Part shown: positions 5,807 through 11,164 of the stretch, piece by piece | How the letters are laid out: each line of letters starts with the position of its first letter | Numbering within the stretch: position 1 is the stretch's first letter | Origin: TA-21 sp035620895 | GTDB lineage: Archaea > Thermoproteota > Nitrososphaeria > Nitrososphaerales > Nitrososphaeraceae | Assembly: GCA_035620895.1 (NCBI GenBank) | Contig: DASPFY010000051.1 | Span: 1 to 11,186 of the forward strand | DNA length: 11,186 nt | Direction: 5' to 3' | Program-made: the position numbers and the translations under genes | Notes under the pieces: model-generated | The model's input: only the letters and a program-made list of their open reading frames with translations | Database searches by the model: none | Told to the model about the DNA's origin: nothing

Positions 5807-6298
5807 ATGAAGATTAATTGTTGTCAAGATGGAAAAAAACATGATATTGAGGTAAGAAAAACAAAGATTATTGAGGGTTCGCCAAAAGTTGTTTTCAGCG
5901 CTTTAACTGAACCAGAAAAATTGGCTGAATGGTTTCAAGATGATGCAGATCTGGATGTCAGAGTTGGAGGACGGATCAGACTGGTTACCATTAAAGAAAA
6001 ACATTCCGAGTGGAATTTGGATAGGGATTACTATATGGAGGGAACTATTATGGAAATTGTACCTAATAAAAGATTATCTTATAGCTGGGAATTTAAAGAT
6101 ACACCACATTTTCCTGAAACTCTTGTGACGTGGGAATTGGAGCAGATAAATCCTAACAAGACACTCGTAAAGCTATCTCATGTAGGGTTTTCTGGAAAAG
6201 AAAAGGGAAACTTTTCGGTAAAAAGCCATATTCAAGGTTGGACAGAAGCATTGGATAAGCTTGCTGGCTACTGTGAGTCTCCTAGGTCTCTAAAATAG
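5807..6298 (+). CDS. SRPBCC / AHSA1-like START-fold protein
   Basis: A 163-residue protein typical of the AHSA1 branch of the SRPBCC (helix-grip) fold. Residues 17-44 contain RKTKIIEGSPKVVFSALTEP and LAEWF; GGRIRLV (54-60) is the next strand; YMEGTIMEIVPNKRLSYSWE (76-95) and TLVTWELE (105-112) follow. The last helix is GWTEALDKLAGYCES (144-158). The fold encloses a hydrophobic cavity for small molecules or, in Aha1-like proteins, contacts chaperones. The ligand is unknown. The first residues include CC (5-6), not part of the fold. The start is the only ATG near the domain edge; CTATATTAAA at 5748-5757 could be the promoter with a roughly 30-base leader, and there is no ribosome site. A dyad terminator follows. 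Confidence 0.85.
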   Translation: MKINCCQDGKKHDIEVRKTKIIEGSPKVVFSALTEPEKLAEWFQDDADLDVRVGGRIRLVTIKEKHSEWNLDRDYYMEGTIMEIVPNKRLSYSWEFKDTPHFPETLVTWELEQINPNKTLVKLSHVGFSGKEKGNFSVKSHIQGWTEALDKLAGYCESPRSLK

Positions 6299-6306
6299 AG
6301 ATTCCA

Positions 6307-6349
6307 CAAAATGAAATTTCTTTATTTTTTATTGTGATTTTTCATTTTG
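6307..6349 (+). terminator. T-rich inverted repeat after the SRPBCC gene
   Basis: CAAAATGAAA (6307-6316) and TTTCATTTTG (6340-6349) are exact 10-bp complements. The intervening segment holds several T-runs. It lies 9 bases after the stop codon, fitting transcription termination. Confidence 0.6.
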
Positions 6350-6489
6350 ATTTTGGTTGGAAATATTAGTCGCAGCTTTGAGGGGAAGATTTGATGATCC
6401 GTTGACCAATTAGGCCAAGCAAATTAATTCCAAGGTGAATTTTTTTTCTTCGATTAGAAAATAAAGTAATCTGACTTTGTCATTCTTGT

Positions 6490-7011
6490 ATGTCGTCTAG
6501 GAATATTGTATACATAAAAGAGTTTGATAGATTTGACAACATGGGAAATACAATTTGCAGAAATACTGGATGTCAAAATTTGATTAAATATCCATTTAGA
6601 AAATATTGTTCAAGAGAATGCAATAAACAATTTGAGAAATGGTATTACCATAATTTTTACTGGGACAGAGTTCGTTCTGATATATTCAAACGAGATAACT
6701 ACACATGTCAAATCTGCAGAAAAAAATATTCCTATTCTTATAGAAAAAAATTTGTAAGATCACGTAGACTTGAATGCGATCATATAATTCCAAGGTCACT
6801 TTATAAGAAATTAGGTTATAGATTCGATTCGCTTGAGAATAAGATAAAGATGATTACTGAATTTCTGCATAATCATAATAATTTGAGAACTCTATGCAAT
6901 GAGTGTCACAAGAGGGTAACAAAAGAATTTATACGTAGTGGTATGAGTGGTGGGTACTTCAAAGATTATACAAAATTGAATATACATTTAATTGAAGAAA
7001 AAAAAATTTAG
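6490..7011 (+). CDS. HNH endonuclease-like protein with N-terminal zinc finger
   Basis: A 173-residue basic protein. Residues 23-44 hold a zinc-finger pattern C23-x4-C28...C40-x3-C44. A canonical HNH domain follows: RSDIFKRDNYTCQICRK (62-78) with C73/C76, LECDHIIPRS (94-103) with D97-H98, HNNLRTLCNECHKR (129-142) with N131, C136/C139 and H140. The metal-binding and catalytic residues are all present, so DNA nicking or cleavage is plausible. Whether it is a homing, repair or defence enzyme cannot be told; it is not in an intron and has no methylase partner. ATG at 6490 is used; M18 is a possible later start. The upstream promoter is weak (AAATAAAG near 6459). The stop codon TAG overlaps, tail to tail, the stop of the minus-strand gene at 7008. 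Confidence 0.8.
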   Translation: MSSRNIVYIKEFDRFDNMGNTICRNTGCQNLIKYPFRKYCSRECNKQFEKWYYHNFYWDRVRSDIFKRDNYTCQICRKKYSYSYRKKFVRSRRLECDHIIPRSLYKKLGYRFDSLENKIKMITEFLHNHNNLRTLCNECHKRVTKEFIRSGMSGGYFKDYTKLNIHLIEEKKI

Positions 7012-7109
7012 TCGTCTTCTTCTTTTTCTTCTATCGTTTTCTTTTCAGTTACGTTACCAAATTCGTCTTTCTTTTCTTCATAAATTTCTTTCTTTTTTTC
7101 GTCGCCCAT
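7008..7109 (-). CDS. Small highly charged protein (33 residues)
   Basis: This short gene reads MGDEKKKEIYEEKKDEFGNV followed by a second Lys/Glu-rich run and ends EEDD. Nearly two thirds of the residues are charged and there is no Cys or hydrophobic core, so it is probably disordered or a single helix. The frame looks real because of its strong compositional design, the ATG sits 24-31 bases after TTTAAAGA (minus strand), and its TAA ends exactly where the HNH gene ends. The 76-residue opposite-strand frame that starts inside the HNH gene is rejected in its favour. Function unknown; no family name recalled. Confidence 0.65.
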   Translation of the reverse strand: MGDEKKKEIYEEKKDEFGNVTEKKTIEEKEEDD

Positions 7110-7132
7110 GTTACCGTATTATTGCACAATAT

Positions 7133-7140
7133 TCTTTAAA
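7133..7140 (-). promoter_or_regulatory. TATA box of the charged small protein
   Basis: On the minus strand it reads TTTAAAGA, 24-31 bases before the ATG at 7109, as for other leaderless genes here. Confidence 0.45.
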
Positions 7141-7185
7141 TCAGTTACATGGCAAAACGAACATCGATAACGAATATTACAGTTA

Positions 7186-7193
7186 TTTATACT
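7186..7193 (+). promoter_or_regulatory. TATA box of the small membrane protein
   Basis: TTTATACT starts 27 bases before the ATG at 7213, consistent with a leaderless message. Confidence 0.5.
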
Positions 7194-7212
7194 TTTATGC
7201 TCTTAAGCTGAT

Positions 7213-7368
7213 ATGGTTCTAAGCACACTGGTCTATATCGCATTGGTCATAATCGTGATCATCGTTATTGTGGTCCTGTTGAGGTTCCTCTTCAATGTAC
7301 TATTCATTCTACCAGTAACGTTAGAGCACGACTTTGTAAAATATGCAACCTCAATTCTCCCTACTTGA
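7213..7368 (+). CDS. Small single-pass membrane protein (51 residues)
   Basis: The protein starts MVLSTLVYIALVIIVIIVIV and continues to residue 34 as an unbroken hydrophobic segment containing R24. It then has a short polar tail with PVTLEHDF (34-41). One transmembrane helix (about 5-23) is certain; a second short one may follow R24 (25-33). Composition and the TATA box 27 bases before the ATG argue that it is a real gene although short. Similar tiny membrane proteins of the form helix-LLRF-helix-PV are, from memory, common in Nitrososphaeria, but I know no function. It lies alone between the charged small gene and the zinc-finger gene. Confidence 0.65.
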   Translation: MVLSTLVYIALVIIVIIVIVVLLRFLFNVLFILPVTLEHDFVKYATSILPT

Positions 7369-7709
7369 TTTTTATTTACCATATTGTTTTAAGTAGTAAA
7401 TAATTGTACAAGGTATTTGTGAGTATATTTATTGAGATAATTAGGCTATTTAGAACATAAATTGCGTATAAAGAATTTGGCTTCTGTAATCAACAAGAGA
7501 GGACAGAGATGATTGAATGTATGATTGACATAACCAAAAACGATTATGCGTCATTAATGACGTTACCGACAGTTTAACTGGATGCGTAAGAAATGTGAAA
7601 ATTTTATGAATTCGAAGTTTTTATAGATTCGTTGAAAAATTATTTAAGGCTACATCAATTTTTTATATCACAATTTCTGGTTGTTGAGATGGCGAAAGAG
7701 AATCGACAC
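7369..7709. other. Intergenic stretch with a 14-bp palindrome
   Basis: No supported gene was found. An ATG at 7510 after GAGAGGACAGAG would give only 22 residues and is not convincing. The stretch contains a perfect palindrome at 7549-7562 and several AT-rich runs. Confidence 0.5.
7549..7562. repeat. Perfect 14-bp palindrome CGTCATTAATGACG
   Basis: It is fully self-complementary in non-coding sequence, about 150 bases before the promoter of the zinc-finger gene. It could be the site of a dimeric regulator; no second copy was seen. Confidence 0.55.
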
Positions 7710-7718
7710 TTTTTATAG
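7710..7718 (+). promoter_or_regulatory. TATA box that fixes the start of the UBP zinc-finger gene
   Basis: TTTTTATAG starts 30 bases before the ATG at 7740 and only 12 before an in-frame TTG at 7722. Archaeal spacing therefore favours a leaderless transcript beginning at 7740. Confidence 0.6.
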
Positions 7719-7739
7719 CATTTGCTTCCATTTACTAAT

Positions 7740-8003
7740 ATGAGTAGAGAAAATAGATGTGAACATTTTGTTGATGCAAAGGAAAACCAAGTTCCAAAAA
7801 CATCTGGATGTGAAGAATGTCAAGTAGAAGGAACTGATTGGGTTGCACTGCGCATGTGCTTGGTTTGTGGTCACGTAGGTTGTTGTGATTCTTCTGTTGG
7901 TCTTCATGCAACAAAGCACTACAAAGAAACCAATCACCCTGTAATGGTGGCTTTACCTAACAAACAATGGAGATGGTGCTATATCCATAGGGAATATTCC
8001 TAA
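7740..8003 (+). CDS. UBP-type zinc finger protein
   Basis: An 87-residue protein that is one UBP-type (ZnF-UBP) zinc finger. Ligand pattern: C7-x-H9, C24-x2-C27, C40-x2-C43, C48, H56, H60 and H66, with the family hallmarks TDWVALRMCLVCGHVGCCD (32-50) and HATKHYKETNHPVMV (56-70). In eukaryotes the domain binds the free C-terminal glycine of ubiquitin; in bacteria and archaea it occurs as a stand-alone protein of unclear role, possibly recognising C-terminal tails of ubiquitin-like modifiers (SAMP-type in archaea). That function is inferred. The aromatic W77/W79 end (QWRWC) is in keeping with the family. ATG at 7740 is preferred to TTG at 7722 because of the TATA spacing. Confidence 0.85.
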   Translation: MSRENRCEHFVDAKENQVPKTSGCEECQVEGTDWVALRMCLVCGHVGCCDSSVGLHATKHYKETNHPVMVALPNKQWRWCYIHREYS

Positions 8004-8260
8004 TTTTCTATTACTACTGCTAATTATCTGATCTTTTATTCTAGTTTGCGAATTTTCAAACAAATAATTATTTCCACGTAATTCGAATTAGACGGACAGA
8101 ATGCGAAGTTACTAAAATGGTGATCATATCATCACATATTAATTTGTCACTAAATCGAGTAAAAATCTAATCATAAAGTATTCATTGAAACAAAATCTCT
8201 ACACAAGTCATACACATTGGAGTATGCAACTGATTTAAGTCATGATGAATATCTTATAAC
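8004..8260. other. Intergenic region, no gene seen
   Basis: It has a T-rich segment directly after the zinc-finger gene, a short hairpin GTTTG/CAAAC at about 8045-8061, a 12-bp palindrome TAATTCGAATTA at 8079-8090, and the promoter of the next gene. No open frame on either strand looks like protein. Confidence 0.5.
8234..8239 (+). promoter_or_regulatory. TATA box of the zinc-ribbon gene
   Basis: TTTAAG starts 27 bases before the ATG at 8261. The match is weak but the spacing is right. Confidence 0.35.
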
Positions 8261-8395
8261 ATGGAATCTGAAATGATATGTGATAGTTGTAGAAAAAAGA
8301 CCTACTCGCTGAATCAATTCTTAGGCAAGGTGGTTTGTAGTAAATGTTATCATGAATTAGTCAGTACAGTTCAAATTCCTACGACTAGTATTTAA
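8261..8395 (+). CDS. Small zinc-ribbon-like protein (44 residues)
   Basis: The protein starts MESEMICDSCRKKTYSLNQF and carries two CxxC pairs, C7-C10 and C26-C29 (VCSKCYHEL), spaced as in a one-zinc ribbon. The spacing of 15 residues between pairs and the KKTYSLNQF loop resemble rubredoxin-like or zinc-ribbon small proteins. There is no further domain. It is probably a zinc-stabilised module acting in protein or nucleic acid binding; the role is unknown. The start is supported by a TATA-like element 27 bases upstream. It lies 18 bases before the next, frameshifted, membrane gene, whose own TATA-like box overlaps its 3' end. Confidence 0.65.
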   Translation: MESEMICDSCRKKTYSLNQFLGKVVCSKCYHELVSTVQIPTTSI

Positions 8396-8396
8396 T
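8389..8396 (+). promoter_or_regulatory. TATA box of the TM2-like gene
   Basis: TATTTAAT overlaps the stop codon of the zinc-ribbon gene and starts 25 bases before the ATG at 8414. Confidence 0.4.
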
Positions 8397-8413
8397 GGAA
8401 AACGATTAAGACT

Positions 8414-8694
8414 ATGTCTGAAAAAAGTCCGTTCTATGCCTATTCCTTTAGCATTATTTTGCCAGGACTCTATCAAATATATCTTAATCATAAGCGAGGA
8501 TTGACTATCCTTATAGGTGCCTAGCATTGTCTATTACTTCAGCATTTTTATTCGCATTTCCCCTAAGTTGGATAATTATGGCTGCATATTGGATATGGCA
8601 GGTGTTTGATACATTCTTCGTGTATAAGTCTGAAAACAATATTAGTAAAAATGCATTTGGAGAAAGACGAAATCCTGGACTCTGTTATCCCTAA
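8414..8694 (+). pseudogene. TM2-domain-like membrane protein, frameshifted
   Basis: From ATG 8414 the first frame gives FYAYSFSIILPGLYQIYLN and KRGLTILIGA, then TAG at 8522. The next frame, from 8521, continues LALSITSAFLFAFPLSWIIM and AYWIWQVFDTFFVYKSENN and stops at 8694. Inserting one base near the CC at 8520-8521 joins them as LIGALALSITS, about 94 residues. The restored protein has the TM2 layout: PGLxQIYLxxxxxG after a first helix, a second helix, then a WxxxD-containing end (WQVFDTFF). TM2-like proteins are small membrane proteins of mostly unknown role. As written, the gene cannot make the second half unless the ribosome shifts frame. Confidence 0.65.
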
Positions 8695-8712
8695 CCTAAT
8701 TTTTGAATAATC

Positions 8713-8958
8713 ATGTCTAATGAGGCATTTGACAAGTTTCTCTTAAAACTTTTCGAAAAAACTGCAGATAGAGGCCAAAAAAACTATTTCAGCAAATATG
8801 AAATTGGCAAAGAAATAGGACTATTCGATCAAGCCAAAATAGATCGGATTGCTAAAATTTTACATGGCGACGGCTTTGTGGTAAATAACGAAGTTGAAGA
8901 TTCAGAAATTCGAATAACGGATAAGGGAAAGAAAAGACTGGAAAATAATCAAATTTAG
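8713..8958 (+). CDS. Winged-helix DNA-binding domain protein
   Basis: An 81-residue protein with a compact winged-helix layout. DKFLLKLFEKTADRG (7-21) is helix 1, FSKYEIGKEIGL (26-37) helix 2, DQAKIDRIAKILHGDGFVV (39-57) the recognition helix and start of the wing, EIRITDKGKKRLEN (65-78) the wing strand and last helix. The IRITxKGxxRLE ending is common in archaeal MarR-like and PadR-like winged helices. It lacks any sensor domain. The ATG lies 18 bases after the broken TM2-like gene and there is no TATA box of its own, so the two were probably transcribed together and it may have regulated that gene. Targets unknown. Confidence 0.75.
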   Translation: MSNEAFDKFLLKLFEKTADRGQKNYFSKYEIGKEIGLFDQAKIDRIAKILHGDGFVVNNEVEDSEIRITDKGKKRLENNQI

Positions 8959-8993
8959 TTATATCACCTTCGATAAATATCAATATTCAATTT

Positions 8994-9002
8994 TTTAAAT
9001 AA
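8994..9002 (+). promoter_or_regulatory. TATA box of the gene at 9032
   Basis: TTTAAATAA lies 30-38 bases before the TTG start, predicting a leader of about 10 bases. Confidence 0.45.
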
Positions 9003-9031
9003 TACATACATGATGATAACATCTATAGATA

Positions 9032-9247
9032 TTGAGTGAATCTGTGTTGAAGCTACAAGATCTGCTAAATAATGGCTGTAAGGTAGAAAGAATATATCCA
9101 AGTGTACTTGGGTCAGATACAGAAGTTAACATAGTAACAGTTGAGGTAAAATGTCCTGACGGGCAAATTCACAAGATCCGAGCTTATAGAGAGGAAGCTA
9201 ATGAGTTAAGAGAATTTATACGAACCAAGATTTCAGATACCAAGTAA
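9032..9247 (+). CDS. Hypothetical protein, 71 residues
   Basis: No family recognised. The protein seems to be a small alpha/beta domain: helix ESVLKLQDLLNNG (3-15), strands around VERIYPS and VNIVTVEVKCPDG (32-44), strand HKIRAYR (47-53), and helix EEANELREFIRTKI (54-67). It has two Cys (16 and 41), far apart. It is cytoplasmic by composition. TTG at 9032 is the first possible start after the in-frame TAG at 9026; a TATA box at 8994-9002 agrees. The next in-frame alternative, GTG at codon 5, would lose little. It stands between the winged-helix gene and the exported protein, each with separate signals. Confidence 0.6.
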   Translation: MSESVLKLQDLLNNGCKVERIYPSVLGSDTEVNIVTVEVKCPDGQIHKIRAYREEANELREFIRTKISDTK

Positions 9248-9294
9248 ATACATTCAGATAAATATTTTGAATTAATCTTTTTGTATCACTACGT

Positions 9295-9302
9295 TTTATA
9301 TA
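9295..9302 (+). promoter_or_regulatory. TATA box of the exported protein gene
   Basis: TTTATATA, part of the longer TTTTATATATTT, starts 33 bases before the ATG at 9328. It is a near-consensus box giving a message with little or no leader. Confidence 0.65.
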
Positions 9303-9327
9303 TTTCAAAGCTAAATTATTATGTGAA

Positions 9328-10287
9328 ATGCCAAGAGAGCGTTCATTCTCCCGTCTTGATTTCTTAAAAATGGTGGGAACTGCAGGCGCTGCATTTATGT
9401 TACTGCCATTAGTTCCGTTTGGAAAGACGTTAGGCACTAGTGTTACTCCAGCTAGTAAAGCTGTAATAATCAAGCGGCTTAATAAAGTTGGACCTGATGA
9501 TGTGGCCTTTTTGTATCCTACTAAACAAGAGGGCTTTGTTTGGTATATGAATCACGATGAACCATTTGATTCGCATTTTGAAAGAGGCGGTGGTTCTACA
9601 TATAATAAATTAGTAAAGAATGATGATAATTCTTGGACAGCTGACGACAATAGGAGAGTCAAGTTTAACCTGAACGTAGATCCTGACTATGAGGATGCGA
9701 TAGGTGGTTGTAAGATGAGTTTTAAGGACTCTATGTACCGAGGCTATACATACGATAAAAGCGATCTTGATAACGTTGAATTGACTGGTTTCTTTAATGT
9801 CCACAAGCCTACAGAAAATGATGGTATCTACCTTAGGGGTCCTTGTAATCACCATGATGAGGCCGATCATCTTTGTTGTGAGGAATTCAACTACGACTGT
9901 GAAACTGATTGCAATTCTACGATTACAAGATCAAAAGTTAAATTCACCAAACAAAGCCCAAACAAGTACCATAACGCCCCAACCGGTGTTAAAGCCATAA
10001 TTCCACGCATCATTTTGGCTGGTCGTGGTTGGTTTGGGATAAAGTATATTCACATAATTCTATCTCGAGATATGAACAATCCAAAAGTAAAATTGGAACA
10101 ATGGATGAATTTTAGTGGCGATGGCAAAACCTGGATACAAGATCCTATAAATGGGGACCAAAGGCCATTTGCGAAGGCGAAGACTACGAAGTTGGAGCCT
10201 GGGGAGCGCCACGTATGGTTTACAAGTGCTACCGCGGAGACGTTGATTTCAAATGGTTTTCATGCAGACAAATTGAACCTACTTTAA
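9328..10287 (+). CDS. Exported Cys-rich beta-sandwich protein with near-Tat signal
   Basis: A 319-residue protein. The N-terminus has SRLDFLK (8-14) followed by a hydrophobic stretch (15-31, MVGTAGAAFMLLPLVPF). This is a Tat signal in all but the second arginine (SRRxFLK expected). The mature part looks beta-rich: VKFNLNV (111-117), VELTGFFNVHK (150-160), IYLRG (167-171), VKAIIPRIIL (221-230), VKLEQWMNF (254-262), HVWFTS (295-300). The layout recalls jelly-roll polysaccharide lyase or lectin domains, including a late KLExWMxFxxDGxxW motif, but the family is not established. Six Cys (128, 173, 183, 184, 191, 195), five of them with H175, H176 and H181 in a 23-residue cluster, may form disulfides or a metal site. 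It probably acts outside the cell on a glycan. Confidence 0.65.
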   Translation: MPRERSFSRLDFLKMVGTAGAAFMLLPLVPFGKTLGTSVTPASKAVIIKRLNKVGPDDVAFLYPTKQEGFVWYMNHDEPFDSHFERGGGSTYNKLVKNDDNSWTADDNRRVKFNLNVDPDYEDAIGGCKMSFKDSMYRGYTYDKSDLDNVELTGFFNVHKPTENDGIYLRGPCNHHDEADHLCCEEFNYDCETDCNSTITRSKVKFTKQSPNKYHNAPTGVKAIIPRIILAGRGWFGIKYIHIILSRDMNNPKVKLEQWMNFSGDGKTWIQDPINGDQRPFAKAKTTKLEPGERHVWFTSATAETLISNGFHADKLNLL

Positions 10288-10370
10288 TCCGCACGTAATT
10301 CAAAAACATCCAACATGTACTTTAAGCCTGGTTATACGCAAGAAAGCCAGTAGATAAATTTCAGATTCTC

Positions 10371-10378
10371 TTATATAT
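10371..10378 (+). promoter_or_regulatory. Strong TATA box without an obvious gene
   Basis: CTTATATATTTTTTAG (from 10370) is among the best TATA matches in the window. Its expected transcription start is near 10400, where only a 27-codon frame or a non-coding RNA could follow. Confidence 0.5.
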
Positions 10379-10400
10379 TTTTTAGAATAGATTACTATAG

Positions 10401-10484
10401 GTGAAACGGAACGCTACAAATGAAATTTATTCGCTCTTAACTCTAGCTCCCAATTCAGTCGTGCTAATGGAATTTCAGTGTTAA
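10401..10484 (+). CDS. Possible leaderless micro-ORF (27 residues)
   Basis: GTG at 10401 opens a 27-residue frame reading MKRNATNEIYSLLTLAPNSV and ending LMEFQC. The GTG sits 30 bases after a near-consensus TATA box, the spacing seen at other leaderless genes here. No homology is recognised and the length is too short to judge coding character. A small non-coding RNA, or the 5' leader of the HdeD gene, is an equal alternative. Confidence 0.25.
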   Translation: MKRNATNEIYSLLTLAPNSVVLMEFQC

Positions 10485-10558
10485 AATAGTTATAAAATAT
10501 ATGTTTTATGGGCTATAAATTTGTAAAATTGAGTATTTTTTTGTTTTATTTACAAGAC

Positions 10559-10567
10559 TTTAAATAC
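10559..10567 (+). promoter_or_regulatory. TATA box of the HdeD-family gene
   Basis: TTTAAATAC starts 30 bases before the ATG at 10589, so a leaderless message is expected. This also argues against ATG 10573 as a start. Confidence 0.6.
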
Positions 10568-10588
10568 TTTGTATGTCGTGTCTAATCA

Positions 10589-11164
10589 ATGACAACGTCA
10601 ATGGAGAAGTCTCCTGGATGGCTTCGAGGAGTAGAAATCGGTCTTGGGATTATTACTGTTATTCTTTCGATTTACGCACTCGCATTCCCAGCGGTCACAT
10701 TTGTAGCTGTAGTCTTCATACTTGCGATAATTTTGTTTGTTGTAGGTATCGAAAGAATTATTTCTGGAATTTTCCTTCGGCGTGGCGGAAGATGGACAAT
10801 GATAGGACTAGGAATACTTGCTCTGATATTTTCTGTGCTTGTGATGGCATATCCAGGATTTGCTAGTTGGATTATATCGATCTTCATTGGCGTAGCGCTT
10901 CTCTTCGTTGGTGGTGCAAGTATAGCACAGGGATTCTCAGGAGGCCAATCTGGCTGGAGGAGAGCATTCTTAATTGGAACAGGGGCATTGTTAATAATTA
11001 TTGGAATCATAGTCCTTGTGTCTCCTTTGTTTGGTATGGTCTTTGCAGGATTTGTCATAGCAATAGGACTATTGATAGCAGGGATACAAATGATAACAGC
11101 TGGCGCTACAGGCACAACAATGAATATACCTGACTCATTTAAACGAGCTAAGGACGAACTATAA
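10589..11164 (+). CDS. HdeD/DUF308 family membrane protein
   Basis: A 191-residue integral membrane protein with six hydrophobic segments at about 16-32, 36-54, 70-88, 93-113, 127-145 and 149-170. They form three helix pairs, each turning at a proline: FPAVT (33-37), YPGFAS (88-93) and SPLFGM (145-150). Repeats of Gly after the second helix (VGIERIISGI, VGGASIAQGF, AGIQMITAG) complete the three-fold pattern of the DUF308/HdeD family. E. coli HdeD is an inner-membrane protein linked to acid resistance; archaeal members are uncharacterised and occur in many stress-adapted species. There is a short cytoplasmic N-terminus (MTTSMEKSPGW) and a charged C-terminal tail. ATG 10589 follows a TATA box by 30 bases. 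The gene ends 22 bases before the window edge. Confidence 0.9.
   Translation: MTTSMEKSPGWLRGVEIGLGIITVILSIYALAFPAVTFVAVVFILAIILFVVGIERIISGIFLRRGGRWTMIGLGILALIFSVLVMAYPGFASWIISIFIGVALLFVGGASIAQGFSGGQSGWRRAFLIGTGALLIIIGIIVLVSPLFGMVFAGFVIAIGLLIAGIQMITAGATGTTMNIPDSFKRAKDEL

Larger units (their letters stand above)
10288..10588. other. Intergenic region with an isolated promoter
   Basis: No conventional gene was found. It holds a strong TATA box at 10371-10378 with a possible 27-residue frame from GTG at 10401, then a very AT-rich segment and the promoter of the HdeD gene. Confidence 0.5.

Noticed and set aside
3876..6508. 14-base direct repeat GTCTAGGAATATTG at 3876-3889 and 6495-6508
   Set aside because: One chance match of this length is not surprising in 11 kb of AT-rich DNA; flanks do not match and there is no element between.
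6490..7011. HNH protein as part of a restriction or homing system
   Set aside because: No methylase, helicase, integrase or interrupted gene lies next to it in the window, so only the domain is claimed.
6992..7222. 76-residue plus-strand frame rich in Phe, Leu and Ser
   Set aside because: It begins inside the HNH gene and is mostly the antisense of the Lys/Glu-rich small gene, which explains its odd composition.
7510..7578. 22-codon frame after GAGAGGACAGAG
   Set aside because: It is too short, has no clear promoter or recognisable pattern, and runs through the 14-bp palindrome.
7722..7739. TTG at 7722 as start of the UBP zinc-finger gene
   Set aside because: It is only 12 bases after the TATA box; ATG 7740 has normal spacing and begins just before the first zinc ligand.
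10573..10866. 97-residue frame beginning at ATG 10573
   Set aside because: It is out of frame with the six-helix HdeD protein and the TATA spacing points to ATG 10589.
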